Below, piece after piece: positions 34,601 through 45,800 of a stretch of DNA of 64,000 nucleotides. The notes below the pieces were generated by a model. It worked only from the letters and a program-made list of their open reading frames with translations. It did not search any database and was not told where the DNA came from. The position numbers were made by a program, and so were the translations under genes. How positions within the stretch are numbered: position 1 is the first letter of the stretch; each line of letters begins with the position of its first letter. The stretch is from Camphora micrantha (lineage: Eukaryota > Streptophyta > Magnoliopsida > Laurales > Lauraceae). The stretch is taken from contig QPKB01000001.1 of NCBI GenBank assembly GCA_003546025.1, positions 85,809,208 through 85,873,207 on the forward strand, read 5' to 3'.

Positions 34601-37600
34601 CAAATCCATTTACAGACCCTAGTAGACTCACCTATTGATTTACCTCGTGTAAACATGGAATGTCTATCAAGTTGAGCTATGATATATTACTCTGCAATTT
34701 GGTCCATAGGTTGGGTTATACTACATGCCATTTAAGGGTGCGATTCACCTTTATTATTCTGCTTAGCTGTGGGTACTGATAATTGAACTGAAGCTACTAA
34801 ACAATAGTTTTCTTTCTTCTTATATCTATTTACTTGAGTATATTTTGAGTATCTGTAAAGACTATCATTATAAATCAGTATTTATGTTTTAAGGCTATTT
34901 GGTTTATATGGAAGTCCTTTTCTGTTGATACTCACCATTGCTGGGAGCTTAGGAGTCGGTGTTCAGTTGGTGTCTAGAAGTTTGGGTAGATCTAATTTAC
35001 AATGTGGCATTCACCATTAATATAAAATCCGATTTTTTAAAAACATTGGAATCCAGGATCCTATTTTGTACAATTCAGAATAGGCTGCCTCCTAAATTGG
35101 TCTTTTTTAAATAGCCTAAAATTTAAACTCTTCACTAGCACCAGACATTCATGTTTTCTTCTCTGTGTCCACTGCTCCACCTATGGTCTGTGCAAATTGT
35201 TGCTGTGGATTAATTCATTGGTGACCATAGAGCAGATGTAGCTGTGGTTGGCATTTTTTCGTGATTTGTAGATCTTTAGATTTTTCTGTCAATGCAATCC
35301 ATTTTATTTATTGATTTAGTTGTGCCTAAATTGCTAAAATAATTCAGTCTGGTGCAGGTTCTCTTCCAAATGACTCACCTGCGACGTTACTTGCTCGTGT
35401 AATTGGAATTATAGGTCCCATTGATCAAAACATGCTTGCCAAGGGACGAGATACTTACAAAATTTTTACGAAGAACCACATGCTATATGAAAGGAATCAG
35501 GTATTGTAGTACCTCTTTCAAACTTCTAAGGGGCCAAGATTATCATTTTGTTACTTCTATCTGATAATGGAAATGCTTTATATATGTCTTCCACTTTGTA
35601 ATGTCTTTTAAAATTGTTGTACTTTCCATCACAAAACATTAAAGTATATGATTTTTAGAAATACATTTGTGTTATGTACCATCTACCAACCTTAAAAACC
35701 TGGCATCATTTAGGTAGGCTCCACAATCCACACTTCACTTGTTGTCATCTCTTACTTCTGTGAGACAGCATAGCAAAGTATGATGCTTAGTTGCACATAT
35801 GGGAAGCACGGACACCTCTCGGGGGCCGTCATGTCCATGTGCGACACGTGTCAGACACGGACACGCCAAAAAGAGTATCCTATTTACTTTTTTATATTTT
35901 ATATTCCGGACACGCTTGGGACACGATAGGGACACGTTGGCCTCTTTTAATTGGAAAAAAAATAAAATTAGAGTAAAAAAGAAAAGAAAAGGAGGCTGTT
36001 TGTAAAAAGTTATAACTTAAAAGAAAATGGGGCTCTTTTAATTCGTCCATCCAGCCCTAAACGAAAGAGAAAAAACCCCATTCGTCCGTCTTGCCCTAAC
36101 GAAAGAAGAAGAAGAAAGAAAAGGAAGAAGGAAGCAGAAGAAAAGAAAAAAAGAAGAAGATCTGCTGCGGTACAGCTTCTGCTTCCTCTTTTCGCTTGTG
36201 GTATTGCTTCTGTTTATTAGGTACACTATTTTTTTTGGCTGCTGCTGCTACTTTTTTTTTTTAAATCCAGTTTTTGCTGCGAAAAACATTTTGTTTTTTT
36301 GTTTTTTTTTACTTTTTTCTCAGTTTGCTGTTTTTTTTTTTTTTTTTGGCTCATCAAATCTGTTTTTGTTCTTTGTTGTTTCTGTACTATTTTTTCAAAT
36401 ATGCTGCTTTTTTTTTTTTGCTCATCCAATCTGTTAGTTGTTTCTGTACTATTTTTTTCAAATCTGCTGCTGTTTTTCTGATCATTAGATGTTCTGTTTT
36501 TGCTGTTTTCTTCTTTGCTTTGTTGTTGTTGCAAACCTCCTTGATGCTATTTTTTTTTTTTTTTTTTTTCACTATGAATATGCAAATCTACAAATGTCCT
36601 TGCTACTGATGTTTTTCATTTTTTGCTGCTGTTCTTTATATCAAATAATTCTTTTTTTATTTATCAGTTGCCTCTTCACCTCTGGAATTTAGGAATATGA
36701 GTTCCATTCCCGGCTCTAGCTCACACCCTCCAATGAAGAAGATATAAATAAGCCTTTGTGGAAATATGTAACCAAGTTTGAGAAACTTAATGAAGGAGGG
36801 GGAAATATTACAGTGGTACACTGGTACTTGGATATTTATTTATTTGATTGTTAAATTGATTACAAAGTTAAAATGATATTATCTTTTTTAGTATGTAATT
36901 AGATTTATTATTATTATTATTATTATTAAATATTAACGTGTCCCCGACATGTCCGTATCCTACTTTTTTGAGAAATGCCGTGTCCTCATGTCCGTGTCGT
37001 GTCGTGTCCGTGTCCGTGCCTTATAGGTTAGAGATACAGATGTGAGCAATGCAGATACAATTCTACACTTTTGGGCATCTAGGGCATGGATGCATATATG
37101 GGTTTCACATGCGACACGTCGGCACCATGAAAAATCTTTTGAGGAGTTTTACAATTCTGTGGAACTCATATAAATTTATCTTGAGATCCTCACAAATGTG
37201 ATCCTTTGGCTCCTTTAGGATCCCATTATTTGATGATCCAATTCCAAACCATGAATTTGTATGTCCTCTATGAACTTGGGGTCCCACAAAATACTTTCAG
37301 ATTTGATGTTTATTTGATCATCAATCTTTGGCCTATGAAAGGTAGTTAGGGAAATAGATGATGTAAAGCTGTGGGACAGTCAAAGTACGATCATTTAATC
37401 TCGGTGGTGTTTGGGCCATCTTCTGCCCATGACAGGGTCCATCAAATCAATAAACTTCGTTTGTATCTTTGTACATTATGGTGGAACTGATTATGTCCTT
37501 ATCAGTGACGAACCTATAAATTTGAGTCTTTTATAGTGCAGCAGCAAATAACATAAAATAAAGCATCAAATGGACCGGACAAAAAGCAGCCTGCTGTTGG

Positions 37601-38049
37601 TTTTTGAGAGAACTTTGTATTAGAAATTGCACAGACTGCTTTGCTTATCAGCAGTTGATGACACGCTTAACTTCTATCTATGAAATGATTAAAGATGCTC
37701 AAAACACCAAAAGATTCAATAAATAATCATATTTCTTAATATTGGCATGTTGTGCTTTATCGCATGACAATTGGTCGGCTACACGAATTTTATTTCTCCA
37801 TTCCGATCTAAGCGGTTGGTGATATCTTATACTAAATATATCTCAATATTCTCTTTTCAGGATACCAGCAGGTTGGAATACTTGATTCCGAAGAAGACAT
37901 CTTTACGGCACCGTTTGCCTATGGGGGATCAAGGTTTTATTGACTTCATTGCCCATCTCCTTGAAGTGAACCCGAAGAAGCGTCCGACTGCATCCCAGGC
38001 TCTTAGACACCCGTGGCTCTCCTATCCATATGAACCTATCTCATCTTGA
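27234..38049 (+). CDS. Plant DYRK-type protein kinase with LisH-like N-terminus; frameshift in exon 6
   Basis: Exons: 27234-28392, 29995-31354, 31908-32187, 34013-34120, 34233-34511, 35358-35500 and 37861-38049. With one base restored they give 1172 codons, the usual size of plant DYRKP proteins. Residues 1-30 resemble a LisH motif ('SILNFLKLNGFTEAEAALRG'). A long acidic, Ser-rich, probably disordered region runs to about residue 830. The kinase domain follows: Gly-loop 'LGSAAFSKA', ATP-binding Lys about K890, catalytic 'HCDLKPEN' (D about 991), 'DLG' at about 1011 in place of DFG, and activation loop 'CSYVQSRSYRAPE' keeping the second DYRK tyrosine. It ends 'LSYPYEPISS'. DYRKs autophosphorylate on Tyr and then phosphorylate Ser/Thr. 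Intron 2 has a GC donor. Exon 6 is 143 nt instead of 144, so the frame shifts after 'NVLFQ' and stops, losing about 106 C-terminal residues as given. Confidence 0.9.
28706..29439. mobile_element. MITE-like repeat in kinase intron 1
   Basis: The stretch starts 'GGGGTCGTTTTCC' and ends 'CAACAAACGGCCC', which are inverted complements at the tips. It shares ordered blocks with 32255-32896: 'GGGGTCCATAGGACT'/'GGGGCCCATAGGACT', 'TTTGATCCCA', and 'TACACGTGTAAATG' near the right end. No clear target duplication was found. Confidence 0.6.
31355..31907 (+). other. Kinase intron 2 with GC donor
   Basis: The junction is AACAG|GCATGT .. TTTTACAG|AACTGG. Only the GC donor gives 'HRKNRTGFEEDKNF' in frame; the next GT downstream would break the frame. 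The intron also contains (CT)n(TA)n repeats at about 31638-31700. Confidence 0.85.
32255..32896. mobile_element. MITE-like repeat in kinase intron 3, relative of the intron 1 copy
   Basis: It shares order and several blocks with 28706-29439 and ends 'TACACGTGTAAATGGATGCA' plus 'ACGGATGACCCC'. The left boundary is approximate because the first 20 bp are diverged. Confidence 0.55.
35358..35500 (+). other. Kinase exon 6 with one-base deletion
   Basis: Neighbouring exons end and start in phase 0, so this exon should be a multiple of 3 but is 143 nt. The frame opens GTT CTC TTC CAA ATG ACT and hits TAA at about 35400. Adding one A in the A3 run at 35368-35370 would give the conserved 'VLFQNDSPATLLARVIGI' and an open frame to the donor at 35501. 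Confidence 0.92.
35805..37030. mobile_element. GGACAC-repeat element in kinase intron 6
   Basis: The left end 'GAAGCACGGACACC' and right end 'GTGTCCGTGTCCGTGCC' are inverted relatives. Further GACACG/CGTGTC blocks sit just inside both ends. The interior holds purine-rich sequence (36060-36160) and a T-rich minisatellite (36235-36575). No transposase is visible, so the class is unclear (MITE or Mutator-like). Confidence 0.6.
36235..36575. repeat. T-rich minisatellite
   Basis: Degenerate repeats of 'TTTTTTGCTCATC(C)AATCTG', 'TTTCTGTACTATTTTTTCAA' and 'TGCTGCTTTTT' occur between T runs. The Phe-rich and Lys-rich ORFs here are artefacts of composition. Confidence 0.75.
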
Positions 38050-39862
38050 AGTGTTGAGGAGAAGATCCCATTGTAGATCACATTCATAGATTGATTAGCA
38101 CTCTAGTGTTTCTCAATATCAGAGGTGGGCCAGACAACATCCCACACAAGCAGGTCGTGCAGAAATAGGGGGCAAGTTCTCCATTCCATTGGCTGCTTGT
38201 GGTGTCGTCTCCCCATTTCTGCCACAAGGAAAGAACTTGCAGTTAGCGTCAACAGTCTCTATTCCTGAGCTATGCTTGTATTCTAATCATGTGTAACTTA
38301 ATATGTAATTTTTGCATGCACTACCATATTTTTGGTAGGGTCCATGTTTTCAATGTGAAGGGGATCCCCCTGTTATGTATGTGATGTGTTGATCATTTTT
38401 TTTTTCACTGAAGGCTTGTGTGTAATGGCTGCTTTCATTTTGATTGTGAATTCTGCAGAGCCATGGTTTCATTTCTGATTTCTTGGGAGTTTTTTTCTTT
38501 ATCCGTTCAGGTTGTATTTGTTGTGTTGTGTTCCTTTTTAGTTCAATCTTGAAGCATGCCAAATGTTGCCGTGGTGTTTGCATTGGTTGCTCGATTTGTG
38601 CATCACCAAATCAAGACTCTGCCTTGTCAAGTATCTAGGGGGCTTCAAAGTTTTAATGGGCTGTTTGCCTTGTCTTTTTTTTTTTTCTTTTCTTTTCCTT
38701 GAGATTCAGTGTAGGTGGTTGTTGAGTTGACTACATCAAAAGAATAACATCAATCGTCTTATAAACATATTTTGGAATGAGCCCTGCTACCTGTCCCGGG
38801 TTCTGGACCGAACCCGGGACAAATAGACTTTCTCTCTTGGAATTGTCTGCGTGCTACCTGTCCTGGGTTCTGGACCGAACCCGGGACAAATAGACTTTCT
38901 CTTTTGGAATTGTCTGCGTGAGACTGTGAGAGGTACTTCTCACGGCTCCTACAGGAGAAAATTATTTTAGCCTTTGTGAGATTCACCTATCATCATTCAT
39001 CAATCCCAAGTTCACAACCCCTTTTCCCTTTCTCTAATCTCCAACTCCAACCCTCTGCACTTCTCTCATTTTGATGCTTACTCGACCTATAATCAATGTT
39101 GGCCTGAGTTTATTTCCAGTTTTTGTGCTCATGAAAATGGAAAAAAATTAGGCACCTAAAAAGATGAAAAGAGTGTTACACATTTCCCCAACTATAGAAG
39201 TGCCTAGTAAGTGATGAGTCCAACAGGTCTCAATAGTCTTTTATTTTTTTTCCAACTTTTGTGGGCTCCAAAATTTCAATTGGAACCATTCAAGTAATTC
39301 TACTGACAAATTAAATCTCAAAACATTAGTTTTATGTTTTAGATATTATATATAATTTAAAAATCTTCAATGTTCCCAAATGAAATATATATATATATAT
39401 AATGAGGGATATTCATGTACATCTTTTCCTTATCATAGACATATAGTGATGGACAAACTTAATGAGGCTCATATAGAGTCCAACTGATCATGGGACATGG
39501 GGGGATGGAAAGAGACTTTTTAGATGGATCCATATATCAAGTTTGAGGTTATTTCTATGTTTCTAATCTTTTCATTTGTGGCCGACAAATTTAATAATTT
39601 TATATTAAAAAAAAAATTGACGTTCGATCCAACGCTCAAATCTAATTGGATAGTGGCTTCTAATCCCTTCATCTTATATGTAAATCCATATCAGTGCAGC
39701 TGAACTCTGAAGTGCTTGGGGATGTGGCCTACGGCCCAAGCTCACGCTCACGCGTGTAATCATTTCTGATTGTCTCGCTCAGTTGCCATTTTGCTACTTT
39801 GAATCATAAAACCCCGCAGCAACTATTGTCGTCCCGCTCGCGTTTCCTTCCTCGATTCGCAA
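38050..39862. other. Intergenic region between kinase and NRDE2 genes
   Basis: 1.8 kb holding the kinase 3' UTR and the NRDE2 promoter. It contains a 67-bp tandem duplication (38785-38918), a (TA)n run near 39391-39401 and T/A runs. Both genes read in the same direction. No other gene is seen. Confidence 0.7.
38785..38918. repeat. 67-bp tandem duplication with hairpins
   Basis: Two near-identical units (38785-38851 and 38852-38918; two or three differences) each contain a hairpin: CCCGGGTTC(TGGACC)GAACCCGGG in the first, with one mismatch in the second (TCCTGGGTTC). Confidence 0.9.
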
Positions 39863-42800
39863 ATGGCAGAAGCTGCAGATGAAACTTCCAAAAACCCAAT
39901 AATTGCAGAAGAAGAAGAAGAAGAAGAATCATCGTCTCCAAACCCCTCGATTTTCCCTCTCTTCCCTCTCTCCGACTCATCATCCCACATCAAAACTGCC
40001 TCCAATGATACTCAATGGCTCTCCAACTCCAGCTTCACCTTCGATATCTCCTCCATTCAAACACCCACCCCTTCTTCCCTTCACATCGATGAACCCGACG
40101 AAGACCGCACCTTCCAAAACCCCCCACCTTTGATTTTCTTGATTCTTCTCCTTCCGATCGAGAGAGGGCCGAGAAGAAGAGGATGAAGAGAAAGAAGAAG
40201 AGGAAGAGATCGAGAGAGGCGGAGGGTCGGTACGAAGTTTCTAGAAGACCGGGCGTTCATTTGTGGTCGGGTTCGGAGACGAAATCGGATAAGGGTTATT
40301 ACATTGATACTCGCGGGGATTATGATAATTTGGTGTATGGATCCCTGTATAGGTATGTGTTTCTGCTTTTTCTTTGTTGGGTTGTTTGTTTTGTTGAGAG
40401 AAATGCTTACTAGAGTTTGAATAAGATGTTGGGGGTGGGCGGATTTTCTTCTTATTAGGGTGCGTTTGGATGTGCCCCAATTGATATTGAGCTTGTTTTC
40501 TTATTGCTTTCTGTTGCGTTTTGTGGGTGGTGTGTGGAGTCGAGTCAAAATTTGGATTTTCTCAGATGTTGGCTCACCCCAGATGCTGTCTTGTGCAATT
40601 TGTTCATGGGCGTTGAGTCTTGGCCTTCAGTTTGATGTTGCAAACAGTCAAGTTGGACATTTCTCACTATTTTATCCTGCTAGGGCAGGGCTATTGGTAA
40701 TTCCCCTCTTGCATTGGCATTCTGTAATGGCGGGGCATTAGTCATTCATCTGGGGGGCGCTGCCATCATGGGGGCATTAAGAGACCATTTATCAGACAAT
40801 GGTAATGAGAAGGCTAAGGTTTGACGAATATGGGAATTTCCAGCATGCCTCCTCCGCGCCCCCCCCCAACGTGCCATGAGCCTCTTGTTCTAGTGGTGAA
40901 CATTGTATATCCAGTGGACCTCACTAAAAAGACCATTTGCCAAACAATAGTAATCAGAAGGCTAAGATTGCGCCTCTTGTTCTAGTGGTAAAGATTGTCC
41001 ATCCAGTAAACCTTCCTAGAAAGAACATTTGCCAAACAATAATAATGAGAAGGCCAAGATCACCTAATATGGGAATTTCTAGCATGCCCATGTGTTGTGA
41101 GCCTCTTATTTTAGTGGTAAAGATTGTCCATCTGGTGGACCTTACAATGGATGGAGAGTGGACTTATAGTCTCTTCTTTCACTGGCCCATTTAAAGGCCA
41201 AACTATCTCATTGTGGGCATTTTCCTACAGCAAGGGGCTGTTGGATGTAACTTATTTCAATGAAAACCTTTTCTTTCTTTCTTTTTTTTTTTTTTTTTTA
41301 AACCTGCCAATAATTGGATTGCTAGTGTTGTTCAATATGCATAATTGTAAGTGGGGTCCACGGGATGAATGATTTGGAAGAGTAAAAGGTGGAACTCAAC
41401 CGTATGTGATGCTTGTCTGAACAATAAAATACCAGTAGTTTATTCTGAGAACTGTATATGTTTTCACCTGAACTGCCTCCATATTTATATTGAAAAGAAA
41501 ATTAATTTAGTTCCAAACATAAAATTATTTCATCTTGCTTTCCTGTAAAAAAAATTGCAGAATGGATGTTGCACGTTACAAACTTTACCATTCACCAGAT
41601 TCATCGGGGGTTTATTCGCGAGTTTTGCATCAGTGGAAACGAAGGACGTCCATGTTGGATGTTGAAAATGATGTTGATGGCTTGGACCCTAAGTTAAGAG
41701 AAGTGGGGCGGTACTTTTCTACGAAATATTCTACCTTAGAAAGACATAAGGACTTCAAGCATGTGCGAGTGGTTGCTACTGTCAAGTCTTTGGCAGTCCC
41801 TGGAGAATTTATTCCTTTGACCGAGTCCCCGTCTTCTCGTGAACAGTGTAACAATGAATCGGTGACAAAATTAGAAATTGAGGAGTCATGGGATGATGAA
41901 GTTCTTCGCAAGACAAAGGAGTTCAATAAGATGTCAAGAGAATTCCCACATGATGAAAAAGTGTGGGTAGCGTTTGCTGAGTTCCAGGTGTGTTGTTATC
42001 ACTTATCATATTATGAAGATGAAGCTTATAATTCACAGCTGAAACTATCGATGTCTTTCTTTCTGCCACCATTGAATTCCAGTCTTGTCCACCTATTAAT
42101 GACCCAAATTGTTCATCTAATGGAATCTATGTGAATGAGGAATGCTGCAAAACATCCCTGGTTACCAATCCATATATCTACTTAATAGCATGTGAGTTGG
42201 TTTTAGGAGAAATATACTAGTGGCCCAATTGCAGTGGTGAAAAATACTCTAATTGGATGCTGTCTGATGGAGGACATTGATGAGTCCTTTGTCCATTCAT
42301 GGTTTCACCAACTAGATACATAATCTGGACCTCTGATTGTCGGTCCCCAGTCCCCAGTTCCAAATTTGCTGGCCAAAAAACTCCAGCCTGTTAAGTTTTT
42401 GATAGGGGTTAGGAAGTCAGGTGCAAAAATACTTGTAATTCTGGTTGTGCAGCATATATGAGTTGGTGTCAGACTAACTTGTTTATATTTCATTACCATG
42501 ATTTACTTAGAGCAGAATTTACTATTGATCACATTTTATTTAACCTTGTTATTTTAGTTGTGGTTGTGCCACTCTTGCTTTTTCATACTGGTTCACACAG
42601 GGGGTGGTTACTTTAATTGTGGTTGTGCCACTTTTGGAAAGTTTTTTTTCCCGTGATTTATTTATTTTGGAAAGATTTTTTTTCCCGTGATTTATTTATT
42701 ATTATTTCTTTTTTTCTGAGCTCAGGACAAGATTGCAGCTAGACAACGACAGAAAGCAGCTCGTTTGCAGATGCTTGAAAAGAAGATTAGTATACTTGAG

Positions 42801-45800
42801 AAGGCTGTTGAAATTAATCCAGATAATGAAGACCTATTGCTTTGTCTGTTAAAGGCATATCAAAGCAGGGACAGCACTGAGGTCATGATGGAAAGATGGG
42901 AAAAAATACTCAGGCAACAGTCTGGTAGTTGTAAGTTGTGGAAGGAGTTTTTACTGATCTGTCAAGGGGAGTTCTCCAGGTTTAGGGTCTCTGATGTGAG
43001 AAAATTTTATGCTTGTGCTATCCGGTCTCTATCAGCTGCATGTAGCAAGCTTTGTAGGCAGGTTCTCTATTTTATTATTTGGTTATTTATTTCTATTAAC
43101 CAAGTAGAATTTTCTTATTGAACTTTACAATTTTGGATTTGGTTTTGATTTCTTGTTGACGTCAGATGGCTTACTGTATTGTTCTGTTACTTGGACATGC
43201 ACATATTAATCTGTCATTGTCACATGGATAACAGATATTGGATGTAGATTCTTCAAGAAACATACATGCCTTATTTTCCTAAGATGTACTTAAATTAAAA
43301 CAATTTATATATTACAGTTATTATGTGCAAAAGCCCCAAAGTGAAAACCATGCCAGAGTTCTTAGCAAAGATGTAATATATTCAAGGTTTGGACTTTGGA
43401 GATCAATGCTATCTTGGGGGAGTCCTGTCACATTGCTAGCATGTGTGCTATCTTGCGACCACAAGGTCACATTTGAGATTTCTCGGTTATTTGGAATTCC
43501 CATTGGCATCTCTTTCATATGGGGAATATGCATGAAATAATTTTAAATCCTTGTCCTATATCAATTAGCACAAGTGCAATCATTTAAGGATAGTGGACTT
43601 TTATTTTTTCCCCTCTTTTTTGTCTTTAGTCAGTTCTTATATTTTGGTTTCCTTGCATTGTCTATTTTGCAGTTTCATCAAACAGATAAGCTACAGTTAA
43701 AGGATCCTGCTCTTCTTCAGCTAGAACTTGGTTTGGTCGATGTATTTATAAGCCTTTGTAGGTTTGAGTGGCAAACAGGCTACCAAGAGATGGCAACTGC
43801 TTTATTTCAAGCTGAAATTGAGTACAGTTTATTTTGCCCTTCTTTGCTCCTCTTGGAGCAAAGTAAACAAAGACTGTTTGAGCATTTCTGGAATGGAAAT
43901 GGTGCAAGACTGGGGGAAGATGGAGCGCTTGGGTGGTCTTCATGGCTGGAAAAAGAGGAGGAAAATAGGCAGAAAGCCATTAGTGAAGTTTCCTCGCAAG
44001 AAACTGAAGTGGGTGGGTGGACGGGTTGGTCAGAACTTCCATTTATGAATACTGACATTAGCAAAGAGCCGGAAACAATGTTAGAAGGTGATGTTGGCGA
44101 TGAAGAGATTGGAGAGGATCTTGAGTCTGGAGAGCTCAAGCAAGAAGAAGATGATATTGAGTCCATGATGAAGAAATTAGGCATTAATGTTGATGCTGAG
44201 GCTGATTGTGAAGTTAAAGACGCATCTACCTGGAAAAAATGGTCGGAAGAAGAGTCATCAAGGGACTGCAATCAATGGATGCCCGTGCGTGAAAGTGCTG
44301 GTGCTTGCTTCTTTCTTTTCTCTTGTAGATTAATTATTTGTTTACTAGTTCTCTCATCTTAGATTGGTTGTGTTTCTTAATGTTCATTTCCTGCTATCCA
44401 GTGGAAGTTTCACACAGATTAATACTTCATGGACAATTCTTCCAGTTCTATTTGGATCTTGTTACTCACTTGTGCAGTCACATGTGCCAATTCATGACAT
44501 TTTCACTTAAACACTCGTGTTTTTTGGTTTTGTTGATGACATTTTAGGTGGAAAAGATAATGAACAGCTCTCGAGGGTAATCCTGTATGAAGACGTCAGC
44601 GAGTACATATTTTCTTTGTGGTCGGAAGAGGCTCGTTTTATCTTGGTGGTTCAATTCATTGATTTCTTTGGTGGGGACGTTTCTCGAGGGTTTGTAATTT
44701 GCCTCAATGACTGCTCTTTTGGGAACTTTATCTTGCTAGTTGAGGTTTAGCATCTGCTGGGGGACACCATCTGATGCAGGAGATTGGGAGGAAAGGCCCA
44801 CATGGATCATTTGGGTCCCATACCCATGAATATCTCAAATGCTGACTTTTGGAAATCCCATCACTTGCATCTCCACATGGAGACTACCATTACTTTTATA
44901 GTTGGGGCTCTTATTTGAATTCTTTTAATTTCCTTAAGTAGGACTCCTAGTGTGACAAGACTTGATTTTTTTCTTGACTTGACTTTGATCTTTATATTTT
45001 ATCAGTGGTTAATACTCTAGAAGATTTTTGTAATTCTTTCCTTGCTTTGAACAATGAAGGGCTTTTTGCCCAAGATACTCATTTTAAATACTGATTCGTG
45101 TACATTTTGTGATACACAATTATATCAACTTATTGAGGTATGTTTGGTAGCAATGTAGGTTTTTGGCAACCATACCATACGATTTACAATAAAATATGTT
45201 TCTTCTTCATCATCTTTATTGAAGCCTTAACCCATCCGGGGTCAAATTGTTTGTATTTTAGATTTCTACTTAACCCTGTTTAAAGCTATGTCCTGTCACT
45301 GAACAACTTAATATGTCTTTTCTAATTACTATAAACAAGTTTTTATTGTCCTTTCTTTTCTCCGTGTCCTTGAACTTGTAACACTTATATTTGAGTCATC
45401 TGCAGATATAATACAATTTACACGTGTCTAGTTCCATCCTTTATTGTTACTCCACATAATCCTTCTTAAAATGTGCCTCTGGCACATATCCTTATTTTCT
45501 TGTTGTTTCATTGACTCATTCAGTTTCGTGCAGCAATGCAGGTCCAACTGTCATTTTATAGCTGAAGTGGTAGTTGATGGTTGCACTAGACTTGATTGGC
45601 TACTCTGATTCTATTTGTGATGTCCAACTCAAAGTCTCAAACCTTTACTTTGGTTTTATGGTTACTTATAGATGTAGAAATCTTTCACATTGCAGTACAA
45701 ATTCGTTTTAAATTTTAATAAACTCATCCTCTTCACTTCCAAATATGCTAAGCATGCATTTTATTCATTCTTTTTTCACTGTACTTAAATCTCAAACCGT

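Noticed and set aside
36226..36609. Phe-rich and Lys-rich ORFs on both strands
   Set aside because: They come from T-run minisatellite sequence inside an intron.
43807..44271. 154-codon minus-strand ORF rich in Ser
   Set aside because: Antisense shadow of the acidic NRDE2 exon 4; Glu codons read backwards give Ser/Phe.
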